Origin: Sulfitobacter sp. S190
GTDB lineage: Bacteria; Pseudomonadota; Alphaproteobacteria; Rhodobacterales; Rhodobacteraceae
Length of the DNA stretch: 64,000 nt
Assembly (NCBI RefSeq): GCF_025141935.1
Contig: NZ_CP081120.1
Location: 1,860,001 to 1,924,000, forward strand
Direction of reading: 5' to 3'
The notes below the pieces were generated by a model. The model ran no database searches and had not been told where the DNA came from. It worked only from the letters and a program-made list of their open reading frames with translations. How positions within the stretch are numbered: the stretch's first letter is position 1; the number at the start of each line of letters is the position of its first letter. Below, piece after piece: positions 1 through 8,039 of the stretch. The position numbers were made by a program, and so were the translations under genes.

Positions 1-918
1 GAGGTATTTGTTCTCGGATTCTTCGCCTTCGCGGAATTCGCACCATGAACGGTAGAACACGGCCAATGCCTGCAGCATCACCATGACGCAGAAGAGGCAC
101 AGCAAGACCTTGAAGATGAAATAGCCGTTGAAGCCGTTTGGCGAGAAACCGATGGTTTCGACGTTCCATTTCAACAGGCGTGACTTGCGCAGCAGCAGCT
201 CCAGCCGGTCCGAAGCAGACGGGTTTGGCGTGACCAGATGGCGCCACATGAAGAACCAGCCGTAAAGCCATGTTACAATTGCAAAAGGCAGCATGAAGAA
301 CAGCGCACCGAACATGTCGACGATTTTCTTGGTGCGGAATTTTGCGCCCGCATAGAACAGATCGACACGCACGTGCCCACCTTGAATGAACGTGTAGGCC
401 ACGCACATGCACACCACGAGCGCGTTGAAAAGTTTGAGTTCTTCGGCGTACCAGCTGATGTCGAATTGCAGCGGGATGCCGAAGCCGATCGCGATATCGG
501 GCCGCGTAAAAATCCGCTGCATGAACACGATCACGATTTGCTGGATGACCATGATCAGACCGGCCCAGGCAAAAAAGCGACCCGCGCCATTCCCGATCGC
601 TTCGAGCACGCGCACACAGCCCCACATGAAGGCCCGTTTCCAGATCCCGAAACCGGTGATCACCAGAACGATAAGTAACATGGCGAAGAAGAATTCGACC
701 GATCCGCCGTAATAGATGAAACGCATCAGGGATTCTTTATTTCCCCAATCGAGCCACAGTCCCGGCTGCACGATGGCGGCGGGAATGTTGTATGCCGCTT
801 CCAGCAGGTTGCCGGTCACGAACTGGATGAACCCAGAATCCTGGAACTTGTCGAGACAGCTGAGGTCTGCTCCTTCAGCTGCGCGGAAAAATCCCGAACA
901 TTGCACGTCGTCTGCCAT
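1..918 (-). CDS. TRAP transporter small permease (DctQ family), 3' end outside window
   Basis: Membrane subunit of a tripartite ATP-independent periplasmic transporter, which couples solute uptake to an ion gradient together with a binding protein and a large permease. The reading frame starts at ATG 918 behind a purine-rich AGGGGGG stretch and stays open for 306 codons to the window edge, so it is cut at its C-terminus. It shows hydrophobic segments and the DctQ-like stretch GGHVRVDLFYAG. It is longer than the usual 160-230 residue DctQ, which fits the large small-permease type that accompanies TakP-like binding proteins. It follows the binding-protein gene by 118 bp. The large permease gene presumably lies just outside the window. 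Substrate assignment is inference from the neighbour. Confidence 0.85.
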   Translation of the reverse strand, partial: MADDVQCSGFFRAAEGADLSCLDKFQDSGFIQFVTGNLLEAAYNIPAAIVQPGLWLDWGNKESLMRFIYYGGSVEFFFAMLLIVLVITGFGIWKRAFMWGCVRVLEAIGNGAGRFFAWAGLIMVIQQIVIVFMQRIFTRPDIAIGFGIPLQFDISWYAEELKLFNALVVCMCVAYTFIQGGHVRVDLFYAGAKFRTKKIVDMFGALFFMLPFAIVTWLYGWFFMWRHLVTPNPSASDRLELLLRKSRLLKWNVETIGFSPNGFNGYFIFKVLLCLFCVMVMLQALAVFYRSWCEFREGEESENKYL

Positions 919-991
919 CTGTCCCCCCTCGCCGGTGCCTCATCGGCACCTGATGCGCCCCGGATGGGGCGGCCCGTTGTCGTGATATGCG

Positions 992-1018
992 TCAGGGGCC
1001 GCACGTGGCGGCCCCTGA
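992..1018 (-). terminator. intercistronic stem-loop between TRAP binding protein and small permease genes
   Basis: A perfect 11-bp inverted repeat (992-1002 with 1008-1018) with a 5-nt loop lies 19 bp after the binding-protein stop codon. No T-run follows, so it is more likely an mRNA-stabilising or partially attenuating hairpin than a full terminator. A similar hairpin sits at the same place in the second TRAP operon (44484-44514). Confidence 0.65.
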
Positions 1019-1036
1019 ACTGATCTGCTTGGGCGC

Positions 1037-2125
1037 TTAGCCCGCGTTGCGTACCCGCTCACGCTGTTCGACATAGAATGCGTCGGATTTCGACAGCCAT
1101 TCGGCCGAAGATGTGAGCGACGCTTCAAAGCTTTCGCGTGTTTTCGCAAACAGCTCGTCACCCATGTTTTCATCCATGACTTCTGCGGATGCGGCACCGA
1201 AGGCATCCCATACGTCATCGGAGAACTGCATGGTTTTCACACCTTGCTGCTGCAGACGCGACAGAGCGGCACCGTTGTTGGCCAGTGTCTGGGCCAGCTG
1301 AACGTGCGTTGTTGCCATGCATGCGTACTCGATGATCTTCTGGTGTGCGGGAGACAGGTCGTTGAAGACGTCGAGGTTGACAGCTGCGGCCAGACCCGAA
1401 CCCGGCTCGTGGAAACCAGCGGTGTAGTAGACCTTCGCCACTTCCTGGAAGCCGGCGCGTTCGTCTGCGAACGGGCCAACCCACTCCAGACCGTCCAGCG
1501 CACCCGAGGACAGCGCCTGATAAAGCTCACCACCGGGGATGTTCTGAACGGATGCGCCCAGTTTGCCCAGCACCTTGCCACCCAGACCCGGCATGCGGAA
1601 TTTCAGGCCGTTGAAGTCGGCAGCGGAGCCGATTTCGTTGCGGAACCAACCGCCCGACTGGGACCCGGAGTTCCCGGCCAGGAAGGATTTCAGGTTGAAG
1701 ATTTCACCCAGTTCGTTGTGCAGCTCATGGCCGCCACCGTGGTGATACCAGTTTGTCAGCTCTTGCGCTGTGCCGCCGAATGGAACGGCTGTGTAATAGG
1801 CATACGCAGGGTGCTGGCCGATGAAGTAATAGTCGGCCGAGTGATACATATCTGCCTGACCCGAGGACACGGCGTCAAATACTTCGAACGCACCAACCAG
1901 CTCGCCGGGGGCTTTCTTCTCGATGGTCAGGGTGCCATCGGACATCTCGTTTACCATCGTGTTGAGGTAAGATGCCGCATCATCCAGAACGGCGAAGCCG
2001 CGGGGCCAGGATGTGACCATTGTCAGGGTCTGGTGACCGGCCGCGTAAGCCGGTGCCGCGAGTGTTGTTGCTGCAGCGGCCGAACCGCCCAGGGCAGATG
2101 TCTTCAAAAATGAACGACGATCCAT
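1037..2125 (-). CDS. TRAP transporter substrate-binding protein, TakP-like (2-oxo acid type)
   Basis: Periplasmic binding protein of 362 residues that captures the solute and hands it to the DctQ/DctM permease. The N-terminus MDRRSFLKTSALGG followed by an Ala-rich stretch ending APAYA is a twin-arginine signal peptide. The mature part carries features of the TakP branch (YYFIGQHPAYAYYTAVPFG, PGGELYQALSSGALDGLEW), which is known for 2-oxo acid binding as a dimer; pyruvate-like or oxo-acid substrates are inference. The ATG at 2125 is chosen over an upstream in-frame start because GGGAGGAAATC sits directly before it and the Tat motif begins there. It is first in its operon and divergent from a two-component system. 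Confidence 0.9.
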   Translation of the reverse strand: MDRRSFLKTSALGGSAAAATTLAAPAYAAGHQTLTMVTSWPRGFAVLDDAASYLNTMVNEMSDGTLTIEKKAPGELVGAFEVFDAVSSGQADMYHSADYYFIGQHPAYAYYTAVPFGGTAQELTNWYHHGGGHELHNELGEIFNLKSFLAGNSGSQSGGWFRNEIGSAADFNGLKFRMPGLGGKVLGKLGASVQNIPGGELYQALSSGALDGLEWVGPFADERAGFQEVAKVYYTAGFHEPGSGLAAAVNLDVFNDLSPAHQKIIEYACMATTHVQLAQTLANNGAALSRLQQQGVKTMQFSDDVWDAFGAASAEVMDENMGDELFAKTRESFEASLTSSAEWLSKSDAFYVEQRERVRNAG

Positions 2126-2391
2126 AGTGATTTCCTCCCGGAATTTGCGCCTGCGTGGCATTTCCTCCGCACGCAGGTCGTTTCAAGTGTCGCTACGGTA
2201 ACGAGCCGTTCGGGATTGGAAATACCCACTACTGCGCAGTGAACGCTAACAATATGATTTTAGGCGAACAAAATTAGCCCGCGCGGCACTCGCCAACGCC
2301 TTTCAGGGCCACCGGGCCCCCGTTTTGCCCCTATAGGTTGTGAAATTCGTCCCTCCTTTGCAATCGTGGCGATTCATCGTATCGACATCGG

Positions 2392-3813
2392 ATGCGACTG
2401 CTGCGCTCCTACATCTCGTTTTCCTACGCCCAGAAACTGACCCTTCTGGCGAGCGTTCCATTGGTTCTGGCCGTTGCGGCGATTGCGGTTCTTGTTGCCG
2501 CACAATCGCGGGCTCTGGCCGACCGCGAGATCAATGCGCTTGAGACACAGCTGATCGAGGCCAAGAAGGCCGAGTTGCGCAATTACGTCACGCAGGCGCG
2601 CAACGGCTTCTATTTCATCTATGGGCCTGCAGCCCCCAATGATGTCGGGGCCAAGGAAAGGGTCGCCCAGATCCTGTCGGCGATGATCTACGGCGAGGAA
2701 GGCCAGTTTTTCGTCTACGACTACGACGGAAACGCGATTGTCAGCCCGCGCGAAACCGAACGCATCGGCGGCAATTTTACCGGCGAAGCTGACGCGCAGG
2801 GCACGCCCGTCGTCGACCGGTTGATCGAGATCGCGCGCGACGGCGCAGGTTATCACACCTATATGTGGCCCAAGCCCTCGACCGGCGAAATCGCCCAGAA
2901 GATTTCCTATGTGACGTCCTTCCCGTCCTGGCAGTGGGCGGTCGGCACGGGCGTATTCATCGACGATGTGCTGGCCACCGTCGCGACCGCCCGCGCGGAC
3001 GTCGAAGAACGCGTGCAGCGCACATTCATCTATATCGGCGCGATCACCCTCGCCGCTTTGCTGTTGGTCTTTGGCACGGGCATGGGGCTCAACCTGCGCG
3101 AACGGCGGCTTGCCGACGCGAAGCTGAAAAAGCTCACGCAAAGGGTGTTCGATGCGCAGGAGGAAGAGCGCGGCCGCGTTGCACGCGAATTGCATGACGG
3201 GATCAGCCAGATTCTTGTCGGTGTGCGCTACGCGTTGGACAATGCCCGAAGGCGTCTGGAACGGGGCGACCCCAAGGCAAAGGAACCGCTTGGCAAAGGC
3301 ATCGCATCGCTGAGCGAGGCCATTTCCGAAGTGCGCAGGATCAGCCGCGATCTGCGCCCCGGTGTGCTTGACGATCTGGGGCTCGGTCCGGCACTCAAGA
3401 CGCTCGCCGAGGAGTTCGAAGCGCGCACTGGTATCACTGTGAGCTATTCAACGGTGGTGTTTCGCAACCGTCTGGACAACAACTCGAAGATTGCCCTTTA
3501 CCGCATTGCCCAGGAAGCCCTGACGAATATCGAACGCCACGCGGCCGCCACGCATGTCACCGTCGATCTGCGCGGACACCGCCGCGGCGCCACGCTATCG
3601 ATTACCGACAATGGCCGCGGCTTTGAGCCCCGGCGCGGCACCGCGGGGCTGGGCCTGCGAAACATGCAGGAACGGATCGATCAGCTGGGCGGAAGCTTGC
3701 ATCTGAGGCCACAACTTGGCAAAGGCACGCAAATCGAGGCTTCAGTGCCACTGACCCACATGCTGCCCCCCGAAACCGACGGGGCAAATGAAACGCGAAA
3801 GGCCCTTACATGA
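2392..3813 (+). CDS. sensor histidine kinase with extracytoplasmic Cache domain (NarX/DegS type)
   Basis: Membrane-bound sensor kinase of 473 residues. A first membrane segment (about residues 17-37) is followed by a single Cache-type sensing domain (about 40-200, with GEEGQFFVYDYDGNAIVSPR and WQWAVGTGVFIDD), a second membrane segment (about 211-231), a HisKA_3 dimerisation helix with phospho-acceptor H268 in RVARELHDG, and a HATPase domain (QEALTNIERHA, DNGRGF, GLGLRNMQERI). Cache domains of this type bind small carboxylates or similar solutes. It overlaps the response regulator gene by 4 bp and is divergent from the TRAP binding-protein gene, so control of that transporter is a reasonable inference. 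The ribosome binding site before ATG 2392 is weak. Confidence 0.9.
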   Translation: MRLLRSYISFSYAQKLTLLASVPLVLAVAAIAVLVAAQSRALADREINALETQLIEAKKAELRNYVTQARNGFYFIYGPAAPNDVGAKERVAQILSAMIYGEEGQFFVYDYDGNAIVSPRETERIGGNFTGEADAQGTPVVDRLIEIARDGAGYHTYMWPKPSTGEIAQKISYVTSFPSWQWAVGTGVFIDDVLATVATARADVEERVQRTFIYIGAITLAALLLVFGTGMGLNLRERRLADAKLKKLTQRVFDAQEEERGRVARELHDGISQILVGVRYALDNARRRLERGDPKAKEPLGKGIASLSEAISEVRRISRDLRPGVLDDLGLGPALKTLAEEFEARTGITVSYSTVVFRNRLDNNSKIALYRIAQEALTNIERHAAATHVTVDLRGHRRGATLSITDNGRGFEPRRGTAGLGLRNMQERIDQLGGSLHLRPQLGKGTQIEASVPLTHMLPPETDGANETRKALT

Positions 3814-4454
3814 GCCTCCCCTACCGCATCGTGATCGTCGACGATCACCCCATGGTCGCCGAAGGAATACAGTCGATCCTCGAAAGCTACGATGATGTCA
3901 ATGTCGTCGGCACCCTGACAAACGGCCGCGCGGTGATCGACCAGTTGGATACGCTCGACCCCGATGTCATCCTGATGGATCTGAACATGCCCGAAATCGG
4001 CGGGCTGTCTGCCACGGAGATAGTGTTGGAAAAACGCCCCGGTACGCGGATCGTGATCCTGTCGATGCATGACAATCCCGAATATATTTCCTCCGCGCTC
4101 AGCCACGGGGCGATGGGATATATCCTCAAGGACGTACCCACGGACGAAATAAAGCAGGCGATCGACACGGTCATGTCGGGAGAGCGTTACCTATGTACCG
4201 GTGCGAAAGGATCGCTCGCGCCGAAAGAGGGCGGCACGCGCGAGGCATTGACCGGGCGCGAACAGACGATCCTGCTCCAGCTCGCACAAGGACAAAGCAA
4301 CAAGGCCGTGGCCCTGACGCTCGATATCTCCGTACGCACCGTCGAAACGCATCGCAAGAATATCAAGCGCAAGCTGGGCATTTCTTCGACGGCCGGTCTG
4401 ACGCGGTATGCTTTGGAACACGGCGTTCTACAGGGAACAGGCGCAGATTTTTGA
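3810..4454 (+). CDS. response regulator, NarL/FixJ family (LuxR-type HTH)
   Basis: Cytoplasmic transcription factor of 214 residues, partner of the kinase just upstream. The receiver domain (1-120) has the acidic pair D11/D12, phospho-acceptor D57 in ILMDLNMP, S85 and K107. The C-terminal LuxR-type HTH (about 145-205) reads LTGREQTILLQLAQGQSNKAVALTL with the recognition helix in VRTVETHRKNIKRKLG. Its ATG overlaps the kinase stop (ATGA), indicating translational coupling. A terminator follows 7 bases after the stop codon. The likely targets are the divergent TRAP genes, by position only. Confidence 0.93.
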   Translation: MSLPYRIVIVDDHPMVAEGIQSILESYDDVNVVGTLTNGRAVIDQLDTLDPDVILMDLNMPEIGGLSATEIVLEKRPGTRIVILSMHDNPEYISSALSHGAMGYILKDVPTDEIKQAIDTVMSGERYLCTGAKGSLAPKEGGTREALTGREQTILLQLAQGQSNKAVALTLDISVRTVETHRKNIKRKLGISSTAGLTRYALEHGVLQGTGADF

Positions 4455-4460
4455 CATGCA

Positions 4461-4490
4461 AAAGCCCCGGCCAGACTGGCACGGGGCTTT
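4461..4490. terminator. bidirectional rho-independent terminator
   Basis: AAAGCCCCG (4461-4469) pairs with CGGGGCTTT (4482-4490) across a 12-nt loop, giving A/T-flanked GC stems readable in both directions. It separates the response regulator gene from the convergent small membrane protein gene. Confidence 0.8.
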
Positions 4491-4511
4491 GGGTCAAACT
4501 GTGTTGATCAG

Positions 4512-4793
4512 TTATCCGTCGTTTTGTGGCGGTTGGATGTCGATCCCGGGCACGGTGAATGTGCTTTCTTCCATCGTCACGTCGATGTCGGGTGTTTCGA
4601 CAGTCACCTCTTCCTGCGTCAGATTGATCTCGCCAACTTCGGCGTCAAACGCGGGCATTTGGCCCTCTTCGACATCGATATTCACATCGGGCAACCGGGC
4701 CTCTTGGGTCTGGTCGATGTCGATCATGTAGACACCTGCCGCGATAACCACTGCGCCAAGTGCGATTGCTGCGATTGTACCTGCGGTTTTCAT
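4512..4793 (-). CDS. small acidic membrane-anchored or exported hypothetical protein
   Basis: A 93-residue protein not recognised as a named family. It begins MKTAGTIAAIALGAVVIAAGVYM, a single hydrophobic segment that could be an anchor or uncleaved signal, followed by an acidic tail with repeated V-x-I-D/T-P-D-I patterns (PDVNIDVEEG, ETPDIDVTMEES, VPGIDIQPP) that look like short beta strands. The start at 4793 is chosen because AGGAGACGTT lies directly upstream; an upstream in-frame codon lacks such a site. It stands alone between a terminator and the ilv leader. Similar short acidic anchored proteins occur in Rhodobacterales, but no function is known to me. Confidence 0.7.
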   Translation of the reverse strand: MKTAGTIAAIALGAVVIAAGVYMIDIDQTQEARLPDVNIDVEEGQMPAFDAEVGEINLTQEEVTVETPDIDVTMEESTFTVPGIDIQPPQNDG

Positions 4794-5022
4794 AACGTCT
4801 CCTAAAATATTGCGCGACACCGGATGTTTAGGTCGCTGTTGGGGGACGAACGGCTTGGATCACAAAAATGTTCCAAGCCAATTTCAAACAATTTTATTGA
4901 AACCTTACAGTTCAGCGCGTCGGAACACCTGAATTTCACGCAAGTTTCGCGATGCGACAGCTTGACGCAAGATAATTCCGCAAATTTCCCGCTCTCGGAC
5001 ATAAAAAGAGAAGGATTGGCTG

Positions 5023-5051
5023 TTGACGCCCCCGAGCACGCTGAATAATGT
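5023..5051 (+). promoter_or_regulatory. candidate promoter of the ilv leader/operon
   Basis: TTGACG (5023-5028) and TAATGT (5046-5051) are spaced by 17 bp. Transcription from here would start about 25 nt before the leader peptide at 5082. The -10 element is a weak match, so the call is moderate. Confidence 0.45.
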
Positions 5052-5081
5052 CCCCACATGATCTTGAGGAGCTTTAGGACC

Positions 5082-5129
5082 ATGATGGACCTAGTCGTCA
5101 TTGTAGGACACACGCGCATGGACCGGTAA
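5082..5129 (+). CDS. ilv leader peptide (attenuation)
   Basis: A 15-codon open frame encoding MMDLVVIVGHTRMDR, preceded by GAGGAGCTTTAGGACC. Five of its first eight residues are the branched-chain amino acids L-V-V-I-V, the products of the downstream pathway. It sits between a plausible promoter and a strong terminator that precedes acetolactate synthase. This is the classical layout of ribosome-mediated transcription attenuation known from enterobacterial ilv operons: scarcity of charged Leu/Val/Ile tRNA stalls the ribosome in the control codons and favours an antiterminator. It is too short for ordinary gene finders. The peptide itself probably has no other role. Confidence 0.8.
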   Translation: MMDLVVIVGHTRMDR

Positions 5130-5154
5130 CGGTACACCATATTCGAACCCATGC

Positions 5155-5182
5155 GCCCCCGACCAAAATCGGGGGCTTTTTT
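5155..5182 (+). terminator. ilv attenuator terminator with competing antiterminator
   Basis: GCCCCCGA (5155-5162) pairs with TCGGGGGC (5169-5176), followed by six T residues (5177-5182): a strong rho-independent terminator between leader peptide and ilvI. A perfect 8-bp alternative pairing exists between GCGCATGG (5114-5121, inside the leader peptide's last codons) and CCATGCGC (5149-5156). It overlaps the first bases of the terminator 5' arm and would compete with it when a ribosome stalls upstream. Confidence 0.8.
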
Positions 5183-5279
5183 ATGCGCCCAGCACTGCTC
5201 GACCCGCTGCCCGAAATCAGACGTAGAAATGGCCCCGAATGGCCGCAGGCAAATTGCCGCAAAAGAGGACGACACGACA

Positions 5280-7031
5280 ATGACACGCCAGATGACCGGA
5301 GCGAAGATGATCGTTCAAGCCCTGATTGATCAGGGTGTCGATACCGTATTTGGGTATCCCGGCGGGGCCGTCCTACCGATTTACGACGAGATTTTTCAGC
5401 AAAACCACATCAAGCATATTCTCGTGCGCCACGAGCAGGGTGCGGTTCACGCCGCAGAAGGCTATGCCCGCTCGACAGGCAAACCCGGTGTGGTGCTGGT
5501 CACCTCCGGCCCCGGTGCGACCAACGCGGTCACAGGCCTGACCGATGCTCTTCTGGACAGCATTCCGATTGTTGTTCTCACTGGACAAGTGCCGACCTTC
5601 ATGATCGGATCTGACGCGTTTCAGGAAGCGGACACCGTGGGCATCACGCGCCCCTGTACCAAGCATAACTGGTTGGTCAAGGAGACGGACAAGCTTTCGG
5701 GCGTCATCCACGAAGCATTCCACATCGCCACGAACGGGCGTCCCGGCCCCGTTCTGGTCGATATCCCCAAGGACGTGCAATTCGCCAATGGCACGTATGA
5801 GCCAAAGAAACCTTCGGCGTCACATTACCAGCCGCAGCTCAAGGGCGACATGGAAGCGATCACCGAACTGGTCGAAGCAATTGAGAAAGCGAAGCGCCCA
5901 GTATTCTATACCGGCGGTGGTGTCATCAACTCCGGTCCCGGCGCCAGCCAGCTCTTGCGCGAACTGGTCGAGGCGACGGGCTTTCCCATCACGTCCACGC
6001 TCATGGGTCTGGGCTGCTATCCCGCATCGGGTGGCAAATGGCTGGGAATGCTGGGCATGCACGGCACCTACGAGGCCAACATGTGCATGCACGACTGCGA
6101 CCTGATGATCAACATAGGTGCCCGCTTTGATGACCGCATCACCGGTGTGGTCGAGAAATTCAGCCCCAATTCGACCAAGGCACATATCGATATCGATCCG
6201 TCATCGATCAACAAGGTCATTCGCGTCGATATCCCGATCATGGGCGATGTGGGCCATGTGCTCGAAGACCTGCTCAAGGTCTGGAAATCGCGGGGCCGCA
6301 AGACAAACACCGAAGCGGTTGTGAAATGGTGGCGCCAGATCGAAGAGTGGCGCGCGGTCGACTGCCTGAAGTTCACCCAGAAAGGCAACACGATCAAACC
6401 ACAACACGCGCTGGCCCGGCTCGAGGCGCTGACCAAGGACCACGACCGCTATATCTGCACCGAGGTCGGCCAGCACCAGATGTGGGCCGCGCAGTATATC
6501 GGCTTTGAAGATCCCAATCGCTGGATGACGTCCGGTGGTCTGGGCACGATGGGCTACGGCTTTCCGGCCTCCATCGGCGTGCAGATGGCCCACCCCGAAA
6601 GCCTTGTGATCAACGTGGCCGGCGAAGCGTCCTGGCTGATGAACATGCAGGAAATGGGCACTGCCGTGCAGTACAATCTGCCGGTCAAGCAGTTCATTCT
6701 GAACAACGAACGGCTCGGCATGGTGCGCCAGTGGCAGGAATTGCTGCACGGTGAGCGGTATTCACAGTCGTGGTCCGAGGCCCTGCCCGATTTCGTCAAG
6801 CTGGCCGAAGCCTTCGGGGCCAAAGGCATCCTGTGTCAGGACCCCGCCGATCTTGATGATGCAATCATGGAAATGATCAATCACGACGGTCCCGTGATCT
6901 TCGATTGTCTGGTGGAAAAGCACGAAAACTGCTTCCCGATGATCCCCTCGGGCAAAGCCCACAATGAAATGATCATGGGTGAAGTCGATACATCAACCGC
7001 CATCGATGCCGAGGGCAAGGTGCTTGTCTAG
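5280..7031 (+). CDS. ilvI: acetolactate synthase large subunit
   Basis: Thiamine-diphosphate enzyme of 583 residues that condenses two pyruvates to 2-acetolactate (or pyruvate and 2-oxobutyrate to 2-aceto-2-hydroxybutyrate), the first common step of valine/leucine/isoleucine synthesis. Visible are the N-terminal substrate/ThDP domain with catalytic E52 in VRHEQGAVHAAEGYAR, TSGPGATNAVTGL, a central FAD/Rossmann domain, and the C-terminal ThDP domain with LNNERLGMVRQWQ. The metal-binding motif, usually GDG/GDA, reads GEA (E449), an Asp-to-Glu change confirmed in the DNA. The start at 5280 gives the family-typical N-terminus MTRQMTGAKM; upstream in-frame ATGs fall in the attenuator. The small subunit follows after 167 bp. 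Confidence 0.95.
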   Translation: MTRQMTGAKMIVQALIDQGVDTVFGYPGGAVLPIYDEIFQQNHIKHILVRHEQGAVHAAEGYARSTGKPGVVLVTSGPGATNAVTGLTDALLDSIPIVVLTGQVPTFMIGSDAFQEADTVGITRPCTKHNWLVKETDKLSGVIHEAFHIATNGRPGPVLVDIPKDVQFANGTYEPKKPSASHYQPQLKGDMEAITELVEAIEKAKRPVFYTGGGVINSGPGASQLLRELVEATGFPITSTLMGLGCYPASGGKWLGMLGMHGTYEANMCMHDCDLMINIGARFDDRITGVVEKFSPNSTKAHIDIDPSSINKVIRVDIPIMGDVGHVLEDLLKVWKSRGRKTNTEAVVKWWRQIEEWRAVDCLKFTQKGNTIKPQHALARLEALTKDHDRYICTEVGQHQMWAAQYIGFEDPNRWMTSGGLGTMGYGFPASIGVQMAHPESLVINVAGEASWLMNMQEMGTAVQYNLPVKQFILNNERLGMVRQWQELLHGERYSQSWSEALPDFVKLAEAFGAKGILCQDPADLDDAIMEMINHDGPVIFDCLVEKHENCFPMIPSGKAHNEMIMGEVDTSTAIDAEGKVLV

Positions 7032-7127
7032 ACGCGCGGCCCCTGTCCTCGCGCTGGCTGCCCTGACGCTATCACCGGCAGTCGGCGGCGCAGTCCGCCG
7101 CGGCGCTGATGGCAAAAACCGCCCTTT

Positions 7128-7147
7128 CGCCGTGGTACGTCACGGCG
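7128..7147 (+). other. intercistronic hairpin between ilvI and ilvN
   Basis: CGCCGTG (7128-7134) and CACGGCG (7141-7147) form a perfect 7-bp stem with a 6-nt loop inside an unusually long 167-bp gap between the two subunit genes. A second short inverted repeat (GGCGG/CCGCC) lies around 7084-7099. No T-run follows. It may tune the ratio of the two subunits; this is inference. Confidence 0.4.
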
Positions 7148-7198
7148 CGCCCCACGTCGGTGGCTCCTCGCTCACCCCTTTTTCTGAAAGGCCCCCAC

Positions 7199-7759
7199 AT
7201 GTCCGCACTAAACCTTAAAAAAGGCTCCACCAGCCATTCCGCCTACAACTTGCGCCCGACGTTCTCGGACACGGTTGAAAGGCACACGCTTGCCGTTCTG
7301 GTCGAAAACGAACCCGGCGTTCTGGCCCGCGTGATTGGTTTGTTCTCGGGACGCGGCTACAATATCGACAGTCTAACGGTCGCCGAAGTGGACCACACCG
7401 GTCATCTGAGCCGTGTCACCATCGTCACTTCCGGCACACCGCAGATCATCGAACAGATCAAGGCACAGCTGGGGCGCATCATCTCGGTGCGTGAAGTCCA
7501 TGACCTGACGGTCGAGGGTGCGAGCGTGGAACGGGAACTGGCGATGCTTAAGGTGACGGGCACCGGCGAAAAGAGGGTTGAGGCCTTGCGGCTGGCCGAC
7601 ATTTTTCGCGCAAATGTGGTCGACAGCACGCTGGAGAGCTTCGTGTTCGAAATTACCGGTGCACCTGACAAGATCGACGCGTTTGCCGATCTCATGCGTC
7701 CGCTCGGGCTGGCCGAAATCGCCCGCACCGGCGTTGCCGCCCTGTCGCGCGGGGACTGA
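7199..7759 (+). CDS. ilvN: acetolactate synthase small (regulatory) subunit
   Basis: Regulatory subunit of 186 residues that activates the large subunit and confers valine feedback inhibition. An N-terminal ACT domain is clear (HTLAVLVENEPGVLARVIGLFSGRGYNIDSLTVAEV), followed by the C-terminal ALS_ss domain (REVHDLTVEGASVERELAMLKV, ITGAPDKIDAFADLMRPLGLAEIARTGVAALSRG). ATG 7199 follows GAAAGGCCCCCAC; the frame is open further upstream but without family similarity. Belongs to the attenuated ilv operon. Confidence 0.95.
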   Translation: MSALNLKKGSTSHSAYNLRPTFSDTVERHTLAVLVENEPGVLARVIGLFSGRGYNIDSLTVAEVDHTGHLSRVTIVTSGTPQIIEQIKAQLGRIISVREVHDLTVEGASVERELAMLKVTGTGEKRVEALRLADIFRANVVDSTLESFVFEITGAPDKIDAFADLMRPLGLAEIARTGVAALSRGD

Positions 7760-7987
7760 TACCGGCGCGACCTTCAGCGGCTATGGCGATAGGGCGAAAG
7801 GCGCATATCTGGGATGGCGCAAGCCCTTGTGACGCCCTTCACAGAAACGGATCGGGCAGGTCGGGATACACACCCCTGCTGATCAACCTTCGCTAGACTA
7901 CACGCCCGGTCGGTACATCAACAGCCACCGACAACTGCGGTAATGTAACGCCAGCGTGGGGATGCTCTCGGCCCGCCCTCCGGATAC

Positions 7988-8021
7988 GAAAAAAGGCGGC
8001 TCATACAGAGCCGCCTCTTTT
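7988..8021 (-). terminator. rho-independent terminator of the EF-hand gene
   Basis: AGGCGGCT (7994-8001) pairs with AGCCGCCT (8009-8016) with a 7-nt loop; a run of six A (7989-7994) gives the U-tail on the minus strand, and TTTT on the other side makes it partly bidirectional. It lies 19 bp past the stop of the EF-hand gene. Confidence 0.8.
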
Positions 8022-8039
8022 CTACAAATCCAATTCGGA

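Noticed and set aside
5151..5279. N-terminal extension of IlvI from an upstream in-frame ATG
   Set aside because: The extension would begin inside the attenuator terminator and has no family similarity; MTRQMTGAKM at 5280 is the expected N-terminus.
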